The notes under the pieces: generated by a model
Databases searched by the model: none
What the model was told of the DNA's origin: nothing
What the model saw: only the letters and a program-made list of their open reading frames with translations
Source: CAMDPA01 sp963825625
GTDB taxonomy: Bacteria > Pseudomonadota > Alphaproteobacteria > Rhizobiales > Hyphomicrobiaceae
Assembly (NCBI GenBank): GCA_963825625.1
Contig: CAWGUF010000002.1
Location: forward strand, 1 to 64,000
Length of the DNA stretch: 64,000 nt
Direction of reading: 5' to 3'
Translations under genes and position numbers: made by a program
Shown: positions 33,944 through 43,584 of the stretch, piece after piece
Position numbering within the stretch: the first letter of the stretch is position 1
How the letters are laid out: each line of letters opens with the position of its first letter

Positions 33944-35089
33944 TGCACCGACAGCCCCAGCTCTCCGATTTCAGACCCGAGTGCCTCGACCATTGCACGA
34001 ACGGATTGCGGCTCTGCATTCAGCGTGATCGAAAGGCGCAGGCGCGCGCTGCCTTCCGGCACCGTCGGCGGGCGCACGGCACGCACGTCGAATCCCCTCG
34101 CCTGCAGCGCCGCGGCGAGCGCAACGGCATCCTGATCGTCGCCCCGACGATGACAGGCTGAATCTGCGATCCGCTGGCATGTGATACCGCAATGACGCGC
34201 GAGTAGATCGCCAGTCTCCACCGTCAGCGCAGGCACAGCCGACTGCGGCGTTCGTCGTCGCTTCCAACCAGGCGGATCGCATCCCGCACCACGGCCGCCA
34301 TCAGCGGCGACGGTGCCGTTGCGAACACGAACGGACGCCCTCGATTGACGATGAAGTCGCGGATCACGGCTGGACAGGTCACAATGGCGCCGACCACCCC
34401 CAGCGCCTTGCCGCACGTATGCAAAGCTACGACGTTGCGGCGACCTTCCAGCGCATGGCCGATGCCGCGCCCGCCAGGCCCGAAGACGCCCGTCGCGTGC
34501 GCCTCGTCGATCATCAGCATTGCCTCGTGACGGTCCGCAAGCCCGGCCAATTCCTCGATCGGCGCACAGTCGCCATCCATGCTGTAGAGGCTTTCCACCG
34601 CGATCCACGGCCGACCGGTCCCCCCGGAGGCTCGCCAGCGCCGGATCGAGTCCTCCACCGCATTCGTATCGTTGTGCGCCACCGCGACGCTTTCCGCGCG
34701 GCCATTGCGCATGCCGTCATGCGCGCTGGCATGGATCAGCTCGTCGTACACGACAATGTCGCCGCGCTGCGGCAGGCACGCATACAAGGCGTAGTTGGCC
34801 ATGAAGCCGCTGGCGAAATACAGCGCGGCCTCGCTGCCGAAGAATGCCGCCGCCTCCGCCTCCAGCGCCTCGTGCTCGGGGTGGTTGCCGCGCAAGCAGG
34901 CGCGAGCCGCCAGCACCGACCGGCACCCCACGCGCCAGCGCCGTCGGTCACCGCCGCCGCCAACTCCTCCGATCCGGCGAGCCCGAGGTAGTCGTTCGAG
35001 GAGAAGTCCACCCCACGGCGCGGCACCAGCCCGCGAAGCCTGCCTTTCGCGGCCAATTCGCTCAGCGCACTGGCATGCTCACTGGTCAT
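33940..35089 (-). pseudogene. bioF: 8-amino-7-oxononanoate synthase, frameshifted
   Basis: BioF condenses pimeloyl thioester with alanine (PLP enzyme). Start MTSEHASALSELAAKGRLRG, then DFSSNDYLGLAGSEELAAAV. A shift near 34945 leads to CLRGNHPEHEALEAEAAAFF, GDIVVYDELIHASAHDGM, MLMIDEAHATGVFGPGGRG and the LHTCGKALGVVGA region, which has the Lys of the PLP site. Shifts near 34240 and near 34145-34190 lead to VETGDLLARHCG, the SHASGSQIQPVIVG segment and the C-terminus at 33940. At least three indels are needed to rebuild it. Confidence 0.86.
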
Positions 35090-35105
35090 GACCTCGCTCG
35101 TTGAT

Positions 35106-36110
35106 CTAGACTGGATCAGTCTCCGCGGACATTGGCCGCAGGCCGAGCCGGCCGAACAGCACGCTGTCGGCATCTTCTCCCGGATTGCCAGCGGTCAATA
35201 GCGTGTCACCGACGAAAATCGAGTTCGCGCCGGCAAGAAAACACAAAGCCTGCAACTCGTCGCTCATCGCTGTGCGGCCCGCCGACAACCGCACCAACGC
35301 GCGCGGCATCATGATCCGGGCGTGGCGATCGCGCGAACAAAGTCGATGCCGTCGACCTTTTCCGCCTGGGCCATCGGCGTACCCTCGATCGGCACCAGCA
35401 GATTGATCGGCACGCTTTCGGGCTGCGGATCGAGATTGGCCAGGGTCACAAGCATCGACGACCCGGTCTTCCGCCGCCTCGCCGAGCCCCAGTATCCCGC
35501 CGCAACAAACCTTCATGCCGGCGGCCCGAACGGTGTCGAGCGTCTCCAGCCGGTCGGCGAAACTGCGCGTGGTGATCACCTTGTCGTAGAAGGCTTCTGA
35601 CGTATCGAGGTTGTGGTTGTAGTAGTCCAGTCCGGCCTGCGCCAATCGCTGCGCCGCAGCCTGATCGAGCATGCCCAGCGTCATGCACGTCTCCATGCCC
35701 AGCGCCTTGACCCCTTCGACCATCGCACAGACCTGATCGAGATCGCGAGCCTTTGGACTGCGCCACGCCGCGCCCATGCAGTAACGCGTCGCTCCCGCCG
35801 CTTTCGCCTCCCGCGCGGCAGCCAGCACGGCCTCGACCTCCATCAGCTTGGAGGCTTTGAGCCCGGTGGCGTGATGAGCCGACTGCGAGCAGTATCCGCA
35901 GTCCTCCGGACACCCCCCGGTCTTGATCGAAAGCAGCCGGGACATTTGTACCGTATTGGCGTCGAAATGCCGCCGATGCACCGTTTGCGCAGCGAACAGC
36001 AGGTCGTTGAATGGAGCCGAATGGACCGCCTCGGCTTCTTCCAGTGTCCAGTCGTGACGCACCCGGCCAAGCCGGGCCGTGAATTCGGCTTCATTCGCAG
36101 AAAGTTGCAT
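35106..36110 (-). pseudogene. bioB: biotin synthase, two compensating frameshifts
   Basis: BioB is the radical SAM enzyme that inserts sulfur into dethiobiotin. The start ATG at 36110 has GGGAG upstream. The cluster motif SIKTGGCPEDCGYCSQSAHH (Cys-x3-Cys-x2-Cys), YNHNLDTSEAFYDKVITT and GMKVCCGGILGLGEAAEDR are intact. From about 35455 to 35325 the frame is wrong for some 45 codons; there another frame encodes the conserved segment. It then returns to ARIMMPRALVRLSAGR. Two opposite indels explain this. The [2Fe-2S] ligand Arg region is after the repair point. Confidence 0.9.
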
Positions 36111-36264
36111 CCCGGGGATCTCCCGACGGTTCTGACAGACTGCCCCCAGTCTGTGCATCCGCTCCCCCCCTCCATGCAAGTGAAAATCGGGGGTTGGGCC
36201 GCGGCACAAACGGGCGCATGATCGCCAGCCACCAGATCATCAGCCGCACCCGCAGGACGTTTCG

Positions 36265-37449
36265 ATGCCGCCGACTTCGCTCATGGGTCACCTCAAGCTC
36301 ATTACGCCTGCGACATTGGCCACGGCGCTGGTTGCCTTCATCTTCTCCACGACCGCGCCGTTCGCGCTCATCATAGCCTCCACCGCCAAAGGCGGTCTCG
36401 GCGAGGCTCACATCGCCTCCTGGGTGTTTGGCGGCTTCTTCATCAACGGCTTGATCTCGATCGCCTTCAGCCTCTATTACCGCCAGCCGCTGATCTTTCT
36501 GTGGACTATGCCCGGCACGGTGCTGGTGGGACAGGCTCTCACGCACATACCCCTTGCCGAGGCCGTCGGCGCCTATCTGGTGATTGCCGTCCTGGTGCTG
36601 CTGCTCGGCCTGTCCGGCATGGTGCGACGCGTCATGGAGGCCATCCCGATGCCCATCGTGATGGCGATGGTGGCCGGTGTTTTCCTGCAGTTCTGCCTCG
36701 ATTGGCTTCTCGCCTTCCAGAAGCAGGTTTGGATCGTGGCACCGATGACAGCGGTGTTCTTCGGCTTGATGCTGGCACCGGGCTTGGCACGGCGTATCCC
36801 GCCGCTGATCGGCGCGCTGCTGGTCGGTGCTCTGATTGCCTGGGCGACAGGAACCGGCAACGATGTCGGGCCGCTCGAGCTGAAAATCCAGCTTCCCCAA
36901 TTCACGATGCCCGTGTTCGCGCTGCCGGCCCTCATCGAGCTTGTGATCCCCGTGGCGATCACCGTGCTGGTTGTGCAGAACGGCCAGGGCATCGGCGTGC
37001 TCACCACCGCCGGCCACAAGCCGCCGATCAATCCGATCACCGTGACATGCGGCATCAGCGCCCTGATGACCGCCACCATGGGCGCGGTGACGTCCTGCCT
37101 TGCCGGTCCGGTCACGGCCATTCTCGTGACCGGCGAGGAACGCGAACGTCAGTACATGAGCGCCGTCATCATGGGTGTGCTTTGCATCCTGTTCGGATTG
37201 ACCGCCCCGTTCGTCACCCGGCTTTCGCTGGCCGCGCCGAAGGAGTTGATTGCCACGCTGGCAGGTCTCGCCATGCTGAAGATCCTGCAGTCGGCTTTCA
37301 TCGTCGCCTTCAAGGACCGCTACACTCTGGCTGCCTTGCTGACCTTCGCCATCACCGTATCCGGCATCACCATATTCAATATCGGCTCGCCGTTCTGGGG
37401 CATCGTCGCCGGCTACATCTGTGCCAAGACGATCGAACGGGAAGACTGA
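36265..37449 (+). CDS. benE: benzoate/H+ symporter family transporter
   Basis: A 394-residue integral membrane protein with about 12 hydrophobic segments, of the BenE family. Recognisable parts are LVAFIFSTTAPFALIIASTA, the SWVFGGFFINGLISIAFSL segment, PLIFLWTMPGTVLVGQAL, VAGVFLQFCLDWLLAF and NGQGIGVLTTAGHKPPINP. Members import benzoate or related aromatic acids with protons; the substrate here is not certain because no aromatic-degradation genes are near. It is divergent from bioB with 150 bases between the starts, enough for both promoters. Confidence 0.9.
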   Translation: MPPTSLMGHLKLITPATLATALVAFIFSTTAPFALIIASTAKGGLGEAHIASWVFGGFFINGLISIAFSLYYRQPLIFLWTMPGTVLVGQALTHIPLAEAVGAYLVIAVLVLLLGLSGMVRRVMEAIPMPIVMAMVAGVFLQFCLDWLLAFQKQVWIVAPMTAVFFGLMLAPGLARRIPPLIGALLVGALIAWATGTGNDVGPLELKIQLPQFTMPVFALPALIELVIPVAITVLVVQNGQGIGVLTTAGHKPPINPITVTCGISALMTATMGAVTSCLAGPVTAILVTGEERERQYMSAVIMGVLCILFGLTAPFVTRLSLAAPKELIATLAGLAMLKILQSAFIVAFKDRYTLAALLTFAITVSGITIFNIGSPFWGIVAGYICAKTIERED

Positions 37450-37532
37450 AACTCACAAGCCCGCGCATGCGCGAGCCGGCAAGCAGAGCAGCACCGGGCC
37501 AAAGCATCGGCCAAAGCACAGGGCCAAACCGA

Positions 37533-37832
37533 TCATTCTCCTGGCCTTGGCCTCAGCCAGCGATAGGCGATCGCCGCCCACACCATTCCGAGCACGAACT
37601 GCAGCACGAAAAGCCCGGCCTCCCCGCCGACACCACGCGCCGGCAGGATCTTCAACCACGCGACCAGCCACACCAGCACGGCCCCTGCGCAGGCCGCCGC
37701 GAACCCTGCCACCAGGATTTTCTGCGGCTGATCAGCTGCACGCCCCATCAGCAGCCCGACGATGATGACCACTGGATTGAGCGCGGCGATCAGCAGCAAC
37801 GGCCAAGGGTCGAACGGTTGCAATCCCGGCAC
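37533..37832 (-). CDS. small membrane protein, hypothetical
   Basis: A 99-residue protein with three hydrophobic helices (WPLLLIAALNPVVIIVGLL, ILVAGFAAACAGAVLVWLV, GLFVLQFVLGMVWAAIAY) and the MGRAADQPQK loop seen in a conserved hypothetical family of Hyphomicrobiales. The start is a GTG at 37832 with AGGGGAGGG upstream. It follows the rhodanese gene by 13 bases and probably shares its message. Function unknown. Confidence 0.75.
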   Translation of the reverse strand: MPGLQPFDPWPLLLIAALNPVVIIVGLLMGRAADQPQKILVAGFAAACAGAVLVWLVAWLKILPARGVGGEAGLFVLQFVLGMVWAAIAYRWLRPRPGE

Positions 37833-37845
37833 CGGCAGCCCTCCC

Positions 37846-38388
37846 CTACAGCGCCGGACGCGCGTGGTGTCGGGGCACATCAGGCCGCTGCTCCACCTTC
37901 GCGCCGCGCCTCAAAGGCAGCTGGCGCTTCAGCCAGCCTGGCCCCGCTCCCCAGCCGCCGATCATCCCCTCGGACACGTCGAAGACGCGCTCGAAACCTC
38001 CCCGGACCAACTCCTTTTGCAGCGAGACACTTCGACTGCCAGAGTGGCAGATCAGCGCCAAGGCGCGTCCCGTATCCCCTCCGGTAGCCTCGAGCAGAAG
38101 CGACCTGAACTTGGCGGGGTCCTGATGCATCGAGATGGCGTGAGCGGTCGCCGGCACCCCCGTCGCGCGCCATTCTTCCGGCGAGCGGATGTCGACCAGC
38201 ACCACCTCCCCGGATAGCGCCTTGGCATGCGCCTGCTCCGCAGTCAGGATATCGCGCACCGGAGCGGCCCGCTGCGCTGATCGCTGCCCGTCGATCGGCG
38301 TGAACAATCCGGTCGCCAGTCCTATCGCCAAGCCTGCCACGATCAGAATGACAAGAATGTGCATGGTTATGCCGCGATGTGTTGCCAT
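37846..38388 (-). CDS. membrane-anchored rhodanese-like protein
   Basis: A 180-residue protein: an N-terminal membrane anchor (MHILVILIVAGLAIGLATGL), then one rhodanese domain with EVVLVDIRSPEEWRATGVP and the active-site loop LICHSGSRS, where the Cys is the sulfur-carrying nucleophile and the loop is of the CxxGxR type. The domain faces the periplasm if the anchor is uncleaved. The chorismate mutase stop lies just upstream, and the first possible GTG (38397) overlaps it, so the genes are coupled. Confidence 0.85.
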   Translation of the reverse strand: MATHRGITMHILVILIVAGLAIGLATGLFTPIDGQRSAQRAAPVRDILTAEQAHAKALSGEVVLVDIRSPEEWRATGVPATAHAISMHQDPAKFRSLLLEATGGDTGRALALICHSGSRSVSLQKELVRGGFERVFDVSEGMIGGWGAGPGWLKRQLPLRRGAKVEQRPDVPRHHARPAL

Positions 38389-38393
38389 CTGCT

Positions 38394-38720
38394 TCACACC
38401 TCGCCCTTACCCGCGCCGATCTCGTCCTTGAGCTTCTCCTCCTCGTACTGGATGAACCAGCCGATCATCTGCCGCCAGAGCGCTTCGGCCAGATCGGGCG
38501 GCAGGCCCTTTTCCTGCGCCCGTGCTCTCACCTTGTCGACCACTTGCTGGTTCCGCCATGGCACGTTGGCCTCCTGCTTGAGGCCAAGCTTGATCTGCCA
38601 CGCGCGCTCCACATAGCCGAAACGTTCAGCAATGAGGTCGACCAGGGCATTGTCGATGCGGTCGATCTCCACGCGCACGTGCGACATGTCCGAGCAGTCC
38701 TTGGGCAGGCGGTTGGTCAT
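38394..38720 (-). CDS. chorismate mutase (AroQ class)
   Basis: A 108-residue all-helical protein of the AroQ class: VRVEIDRIDNALVDLIAERF, the basic residues of helix 1, RAWQIKLGLKQ with the active-site Lys, and a long C-terminal helix (LAEALWRQMIGWFIQYEEEK). It converts chorismate to prephenate for Phe and Tyr. I start at the ATG at 38720, which gives the usual length, over 38738. It leads a minus-strand trio with the rhodanese and the small membrane protein. Confidence 0.88.
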   Translation of the reverse strand: MTNRLPKDCSDMSHVRVEIDRIDNALVDLIAERFGYVERAWQIKLGLKQEANVPWRNQQVVDKVRARAQEKGLPPDLAEALWRQMIGWFIQYEEEKLKDEIGAGKGEV

Positions 38721-38976
38721 TTCTCTGGCGCTCCCCAACTTAGGAATTCGTGCCCTGATAGCATGCCGCCTCGGGACCGGTCACCCCGCCATTTGCCGAT
38801 GCCCACGGTTCACCCAGAACGATCACCCGGAGCCATCCCCCTGCCCCTCCTGCCGGCTCCTACGTGCTGCCCCTGATAAAATGCACCGAGGCTGCTCTCG
38901 AAATTTCCACAACAATAGGTTATATTCCTCCCAGGCGCGACGAATCTCGCTGCGCTGCATTTGAGGTTGCTCTTGC

Positions 38977-39198
38977 ATGTCGACTGCGTCATCGGACCAG
39001 ACTGCCCCTGACGGCGCCACACCGCCGCAGCGTGGGCATAGGGCCAGATCAGTGCTGATATGGACCACTGGCGCCTTGTCGCTGGCAATGCTGACGGCTG
39101 CCCTGTTCGTGTTCTTCGCAACCCTCAATGCCAATGGAGCGAACGGGACTGCGCTGATCATTGATTTCTACCAGCGTCTTGCCGCGACCTGCCTGTAG
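38977..39198 (+). CDS. small single-pass membrane protein, hypothetical
   Basis: 73 residues: a polar, basic start (QTAPDGATPPQRGHRARS), one membrane helix (SVLIWTTGALSLAMLTAALF) and a short tail ending in a Cys. A GAGG lies about 9 bases before the ATG. The pattern is plausible for a real small membrane protein but no family is recognised. It lies upstream of prfC on the same strand with a 108-base gap. Confidence 0.5.
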   Translation: MSTASSDQTAPDGATPPQRGHRARSVLIWTTGALSLAMLTAALFVFFATLNANGANGTALIIDFYQRLAATCL

Positions 39199-39306
39199 GT
39201 CGGCTGCGCTGCACTTGGCTGCCAGTCCAATCAAACACCGCACCCCTGGCGCCCGAACAGTGCTATACGGCGCGCCGAAGACATCGACTCGCCCGGAGAG
39301 AGCCCC

Positions 39307-40968
39307 GTGGACGACCTGAGACTTGATACCGAATCACAAGCGCCCGATGCGCCCCCCGCCGCCGCCCCGACGCAGCCGGGCCGTATCGCCGACGAGATCG
39401 CGCGCCGGCGTACATTCGCCATCATTTCGCACCCCGACGCCGGCAAGACCACGCTGACCGAGAAGCTCTTGCTGTTCGGCGGGGCCATCCAGCTGGCCGG
39501 CCAGGTCAAGGCCAAGAAGGACAAGCGCAACACCCGCTCCGACTGGATGGAGATCGAGCGCTCGCGCGGCATCTCGGTCGCCACCTCGGTCATGACATTC
39601 GAGTACGCCGGCACGGTGTTCAACCTGCTCGACACGCCGGGCCACGAGGACTTCTCCGATCACACCTACCGCACGCTGACCGCCGTCGACTCCGCCATCA
39701 TGGTGATCGATGCCGCCAAGGGCATCGAGCCCCGCACCCTGAAGCTGTTCGAGATCTGCCGCCTGCGCGACATCCCCATCATCACCTTCGTCAACAAGAT
39801 GGACCGCGAGGCGCGCGAGCCGTTGGAGCTCGTCGACGAGGTCGCCGCGCAACTGGCCCTCGATACGACCCCCATTGTCTGGCCGATCGGCCAGGGCCGC
39901 TCGTTCAAGGGGACCTTCGACCTCACGTCGAACCGCGTCCGGCAGGTGGACCAGGACGATGACGGCACGTCGGTGGCCGGTCTCGACGACCCCGCCCTGA
40001 CCTCGCTCGTCGAGGAGGTCCGCCGCGAGCAATGGCGCGAGGAGATCCAGCTCGCCCGCGATGCCTGTCCCCCATTCGACATCGAGGCGTTCCGCGCCGG
40101 CACGTTGACGCCTGTCTTCTTCGGCAGCGCGTTGAAGAATTTCGGCGTCCGCAGCCTGCTCGACGCCCTCGTCGCCTATGCGCCGCCGCCGCGTAACCAG
40201 AAGGCATCCACGCGCGAGGTGAAGGCCGATGAGAAGGCGATGACAGGCGTCATCTTCAAGATCCAGGCCAACATGGACCCCAAGCACCGCGACCGCATCG
40301 CCTTCATGCGCGTCTGCTCCGGCAAGCTGACGCGCGGCATGAAGGTCAAGCTCGTTCGCACCGGCAAGACGATGGCCCTGCAGGCGCCTCAGTTCTTCTT
40401 CGCCCAGGACCGGGCGCTCGCGGAGGAAGCCTTCGCCGGCGACGTCGTCGGCATTCCCAACAAGGGCCAGCTCCGTATCGGCGACGCCCTGACCGAAGGT
40501 GAGGACATCACCTTCCTCGGCATCCCGAGCTTCGCGCCGGAGATCCTGCGCCGTGTCCGTCTCGACGATGCGATCCGCGCCAAGAAGCTGAAGGAAGCAT
40601 TGCGCGAGATGGCCGAGGAAGGCGTCGTGCAGTTGTTCCAGCCGCTCGACGGCACCCAGCCGGTTGTCGGCGTCATCGGCGCGCTGCAGCTCGACGTGCT
40701 CGCCGACCGCCTCAACAACGAGTACAGCCTGCCGACCGGCTTCGAGGGCGCACCGTGTGAGACGGTAAGGTGGATCTCCTCCGACGACCCGGAGAAGCTG
40801 AAGCAGTTCATTGCGCGGAACAAGTCGTCGATCGCCACCGACATCGACGGCGATCACGTGTTCCTGGGGGCATCACGCTTCAATATGAACTGGACCATCG
40901 ACAAGAACCCCGACATCATCTTCAAGGACGTCAAGGCCATCTTCCAGGCTGCGGGTGGAGCCAATTAG
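39307..40968 (+). CDS. prfC: peptide chain release factor 3
   Basis: A 553-residue translational GTPase that recycles RF1/RF2 after termination. It has G1 ISHPDAGKTTLTEKLL, the switch 2 region LLDTPGHEDFSDHTYRTL, G4 FVNKMDRE, and RF3-specific blocks PIGQGRSFKGTFDL, VFFGSALKNFGVRSLLDAL, LQFDVLADRLNNEY-type (here ALQLDVLADRLNNEYSLP) and the C-terminal WISSDDPEKLKQF. It begins with a GTG at 39307, preceded by GGAGAGAGCC. The 20-residue Ala/Pro-rich N-terminal extension is unusual but follows a good ribosome site. Confidence 0.95.
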   Translation: MDDLRLDTESQAPDAPPAAAPTQPGRIADEIARRRTFAIISHPDAGKTTLTEKLLLFGGAIQLAGQVKAKKDKRNTRSDWMEIERSRGISVATSVMTFEYAGTVFNLLDTPGHEDFSDHTYRTLTAVDSAIMVIDAAKGIEPRTLKLFEICRLRDIPIITFVNKMDREAREPLELVDEVAAQLALDTTPIVWPIGQGRSFKGTFDLTSNRVRQVDQDDDGTSVAGLDDPALTSLVEEVRREQWREEIQLARDACPPFDIEAFRAGTLTPVFFGSALKNFGVRSLLDALVAYAPPPRNQKASTREVKADEKAMTGVIFKIQANMDPKHRDRIAFMRVCSGKLTRGMKVKLVRTGKTMALQAPQFFFAQDRALAEEAFAGDVVGIPNKGQLRIGDALTEGEDITFLGIPSFAPEILRRVRLDDAIRAKKLKEALREMAEEGVVQLFQPLDGTQPVVGVIGALQLDVLADRLNNEYSLPTGFEGAPCETVRWISSDDPEKLKQFIARNKSSIATDIDGDHVFLGASRFNMNWTIDKNPDIIFKDVKAIFQAAGGAN

Positions 40969-41027
40969 AGTGCTTCAGATTTAGAGGACGACCGCCCATT
41001 TCTCTGCTGGCTGACGATCGAGCCCTT

Positions 41028-41951
41028 CTACCCCTCCGGCAGCGGAATGAACTCCTCCGTGTCGCCCGGCACCAGCGGAAAGCGACCTGACTTCCAGTCG
41101 GCCTTGGCCGCCTCCATGCGGTCCTTCGAGGAAGCCACGAAGTTCCACCAGATATGCCGTGGCCCATCCATCGCCTCGCCGCCCAGCAGCATCAGCCGCG
41201 CGTTCGACAGCGCCAGGATCGAGATCCTGTCGCCCGGGCGAAAAACCAGCAGCCGCCCCGCCTCGAACCGATCCCCTGCAATGTCGATCTCACCGCTCGC
41301 GATGTAGACGGCCCGCTCGTCGTAGTCGGCATCGAGCGGCAGCACCGCGCCCGGCGCCAGCACCGCCTCCGCGCACAGCGTGGGATGGGGAAACAGCGTC
41401 GGCGCCTGCTGCCCATAGGCCTGCCCCATGATGACGCGCACGCGCTTGCCCTCGCCCTCGATGCGCGGCAATTCCTCTTCGCCATGATGCATGAACGCCG
41501 GCGCGTCGTCCTCATTCGCTTTCGGCAGCGCCACCCACGCCTGCATGCCGAACAGCCGCCGCGCTGTCGCCCGCGCTTGTGGCGTCTCCCGCTCCGAGTG
41601 CACGATACCGCGCCCAGCCGTCATCAGATTGACGGCCCCCGGCCTGATCGCCAGCGCGCTGCCCAGGCTGTCGCGGTGATAGATCTCACCCTCGAACAGG
41701 TATGTGACGGTGGCGAGCCCGATGTGGGGATGCGGCCGCACGTCCACGCCCTCCGCCCCGATCATCAGGTCTGACGGCCCCATCTGGTCGAGAAATATGA
41801 ACGGCCCCACCATCTGTCGCGCCGTCGACGGCAACGCGCGGCGCACCTCGAACCCGCCCAGATCCCGCGTCCGCGGCACGATGATATGCTCGATCGCCGC
41901 ACAGCTGGCGGCATCATCCGACTTGGGATCTGGCTCGTTGAATTGTGACAT
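41028..41951 (-). CDS. pirin family protein
   Basis: A 307-residue bicupin of the pirin family. It shows RRALPSTARQMVGPFIFLDQMGP, the metal site RPHPHIGLATVTYLFEGEI with the His-x-His and Glu, HRDSLGSALAIRPGAVNLMTAG, GIVHSER and the second cupin up to GPRHIWWNFV. Bacterial pirins bind iron and include quercetinase-like dioxygenases and regulators. The ATG at 41951 follows AAGGAG by 9 bases. It converges with prfC. Confidence 0.92.
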   Translation of the reverse strand: MSQFNEPDPKSDDAASCAAIEHIIVPRTRDLGGFEVRRALPSTARQMVGPFIFLDQMGPSDLMIGAEGVDVRPHPHIGLATVTYLFEGEIYHRDSLGSALAIRPGAVNLMTAGRGIVHSERETPQARATARRLFGMQAWVALPKANEDDAPAFMHHGEEELPRIEGEGKRVRVIMGQAYGQQAPTLFPHPTLCAEAVLAPGAVLPLDADYDERAVYIASGEIDIAGDRFEAGRLLVFRPGDRISILALSNARLMLLGGEAMDGPRHIWWNFVASSKDRMEAAKADWKSGRFPLVPGDTEEFIPLPEG

Positions 41952-42050
41952 CACGAAATCTCCTTGCTGCCGTGACCCATTCCCGGACAAGTTGAACTAT
42001 CCTATTGCACACAGGTAGGGTCTGACGCCCAGGACGCAATAACGAGCGCC

Positions 42051-42503
42051 ATGAAGGTACGAACCCAAACCCTTATCAACGCCCCACCCGAGACGGTTTT
42101 CCGGCTCGCAACCGACATCACGCATTGGCAGGACCGCATCCCCGGCATTCTTCGCATCGAAGTCCTGACGCCGGGGCCCGTGCGCATTGGAACAGTATTC
42201 CGCGAAACGCGGATCATGTTCGGCCGCGAGGCAACCGAAGAAATGACCGTTGCCGAGCTGGAGCCACCACGCCGCTTCGCCCTGACCGCGACCAATCATG
42301 GCGCGTCCTATTTCACCCTCCACGAATTCGAGCACGACGGCGCCGGCACCCGCGTCGTGGTCACCTTCGAGGGACGTCCGCTGTCGCTTTACGCCTGGCT
42401 GTTCCAGCCCCTCGGCTGGCTGATGAAGGGCATGTTGCGGCGCATGCTGGCAGCTGACCTAGCCTCGCTCAAGGCGGCCTGCGAACAGGGGACGCAGGCC
42501 TGA
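42051..42503 (+). CDS. SRPBCC-fold ligand-binding protein
   Basis: A 150-residue START/SRPBCC-type protein: KVRTQTLINAPPETVFRLAT, ITHWQDRIPGILRIEVLTPG, TEEMTVAELEPPRRFALTAT, and a long C-terminal helix (GWLMKGMLRRMLAADLASLK). Such proteins bind hydrophobic ligands in a cavity; no substrate can be inferred. It starts at an ATG 100 bases from the divergent pirin gene. Confidence 0.85.
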   Translation: MKVRTQTLINAPPETVFRLATDITHWQDRIPGILRIEVLTPGPVRIGTVFRETRIMFGREATEEMTVAELEPPRRFALTATNHGASYFTLHEFEHDGAGTRVVVTFEGRPLSLYAWLFQPLGWLMKGMLRRMLAADLASLKAACEQGTQA

Positions 42504-42563
42504 AGCCGACTTATGACTCACCGGGCCATTGTGCAGCATCGGACTTTGAGGTTTGATGCGGCC

Positions 42564-42966
42564 ATGTTCATCCGCCGCCACACCCGGCACAGCCGCCTCG
42601 CAAGCCACCTCGCGCTTGCCGCGGTTCTGCTGCACGCCACCGTGCAGGTGCTGCTGGCGTGGTCTGCTGCTGCGAACTCCATCCGCCCACAGCCAACTCG
42701 CCGCCGATCTTGCCTATCTCTGCCACGGCGGTCGCCCGGCCGCTGTGAACCAGACACAAAAACCAGACGACAACCAGGGCAAACCGCGGCTCGAGTGCCC
42801 GATCTGCCAGGCCCAGCTGTGCGCAGGCGCGCTGACAACCAATTCCCCCGCCGGCGTCGTCCCGACTTTCCGGTCGCAGCCCGCCCGATACCCGCCAGCC
42901 GCGGCATCGGCGACCGCGACGACAAAACCCCGGCCGAGAAGCCGCGGGCCTCCGCTTGCTGCCTGA
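42564..42966 (+). pseudogene. DUF2946 family protein, one frameshift
   Basis: The first frame gives a basic start and a membrane helix (LASHLALAAVLLHATVQVLL). After an indel near 42660 another frame continues LAADLAYLCHGGR, the cysteine motif LECPICQAQLCAGA and the Arg/Pro-rich end of DUF2946 proteins. These small membrane proteins with a metal-binding CxxC commonly precede copper genes, and a PCuAC copper chaperone gene follows here. The two halves match the family in order and length, so a single-base indel is the simplest reading. Confidence 0.75.
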
Positions 42967-43068
42967 TCACCCGACGTTCATTCGACCTCCGACAACCCTG
43001 CCCGCACGGCAGGGTCGCCGCAGTGTCGTGATCGGAAATGCAATCGGAAGCAATGGAACCAACCGGAC

Positions 43069-43569
43069 ATGAAGACCATCCTTGCAGCCGCAGCGCTGAC
43101 CGCTGCCCTCGCGACGTTTCCAGCCGCAGCCGCGGACTTCACCAAAGGCAACATCAAGATCGCCACACCTTGGACGCGCGCCACACCGGGCGGCGCCAAA
43201 GTGGCCGGCGGCTTTGTCACCATCACCAATACCGGCAAGGAGCCCGATCGCCTGATCGGCGGCACAGTGCCTTTTGCCGGGGTCGTCGAGGTCCACGAGA
43301 TGAAGATGGATAACAACATCATGCGCATGCGGATGTTGCCCAAGGGCCTGGAAATCCCGCCTGGCGCCACCGTCGAGCTGAAGCCGGGCTCCTATCACAT
43401 CATGTTCATGCAGTTGAAAACGCCGTTGCAGGAAGGCCAGCGCGTAAAGGGCTCGCTGACGTTCGAGAAGGCTGGCAACATCGAGATCGAATACGGCGTT
43501 GCCAAGCTCGGCGCATCCTCGCCCGGCGGCAAACCCAGTGGTGGCATGCATCACAATATGAAACACTGA
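43069..43569 (+). CDS. periplasmic copper chaperone PCuAC
   Basis: A 166-residue secreted protein: signal peptide (TILAAAALTAALATFPAAAA) and a PCuAC (DUF461) domain with IATPWTRATPGGAKVAGGFV, the copper ligand region VVEVHEMKMDNNIMRMRML (His-Met-Met), LPKGLEIPPGATVELKPGSYH and HIMFMQLKTPL. The C-terminus GGMHHNMKH adds a second Cu site typical of the extended group. PCuAC delivers copper to cytochrome c oxidase together with Sco. DUF2946 lies upstream. Confidence 0.93.
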   Translation: MKTILAAAALTAALATFPAAAADFTKGNIKIATPWTRATPGGAKVAGGFVTITNTGKEPDRLIGGTVPFAGVVEVHEMKMDNNIMRMRMLPKGLEIPPGATVELKPGSYHIMFMQLKTPLQEGQRVKGSLTFEKAGNIEIEYGVAKLGASSPGGKPSGGMHHNMKH

Positions 43570-43584
43570 GACCTCACCCAACGT

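Noticed and set aside
36501..38087. 528-codon plus-strand frame across benE and beyond
   Set aside because: It is the +2 frame of benE, rich in Arg, Asp and His, then antisense to two other genes.
39334..40857. 507-codon minus-strand frame opposite prfC
   Set aside because: Antisense shadow of a GC-rich gene; the plus-strand frame has all RF3 motifs.
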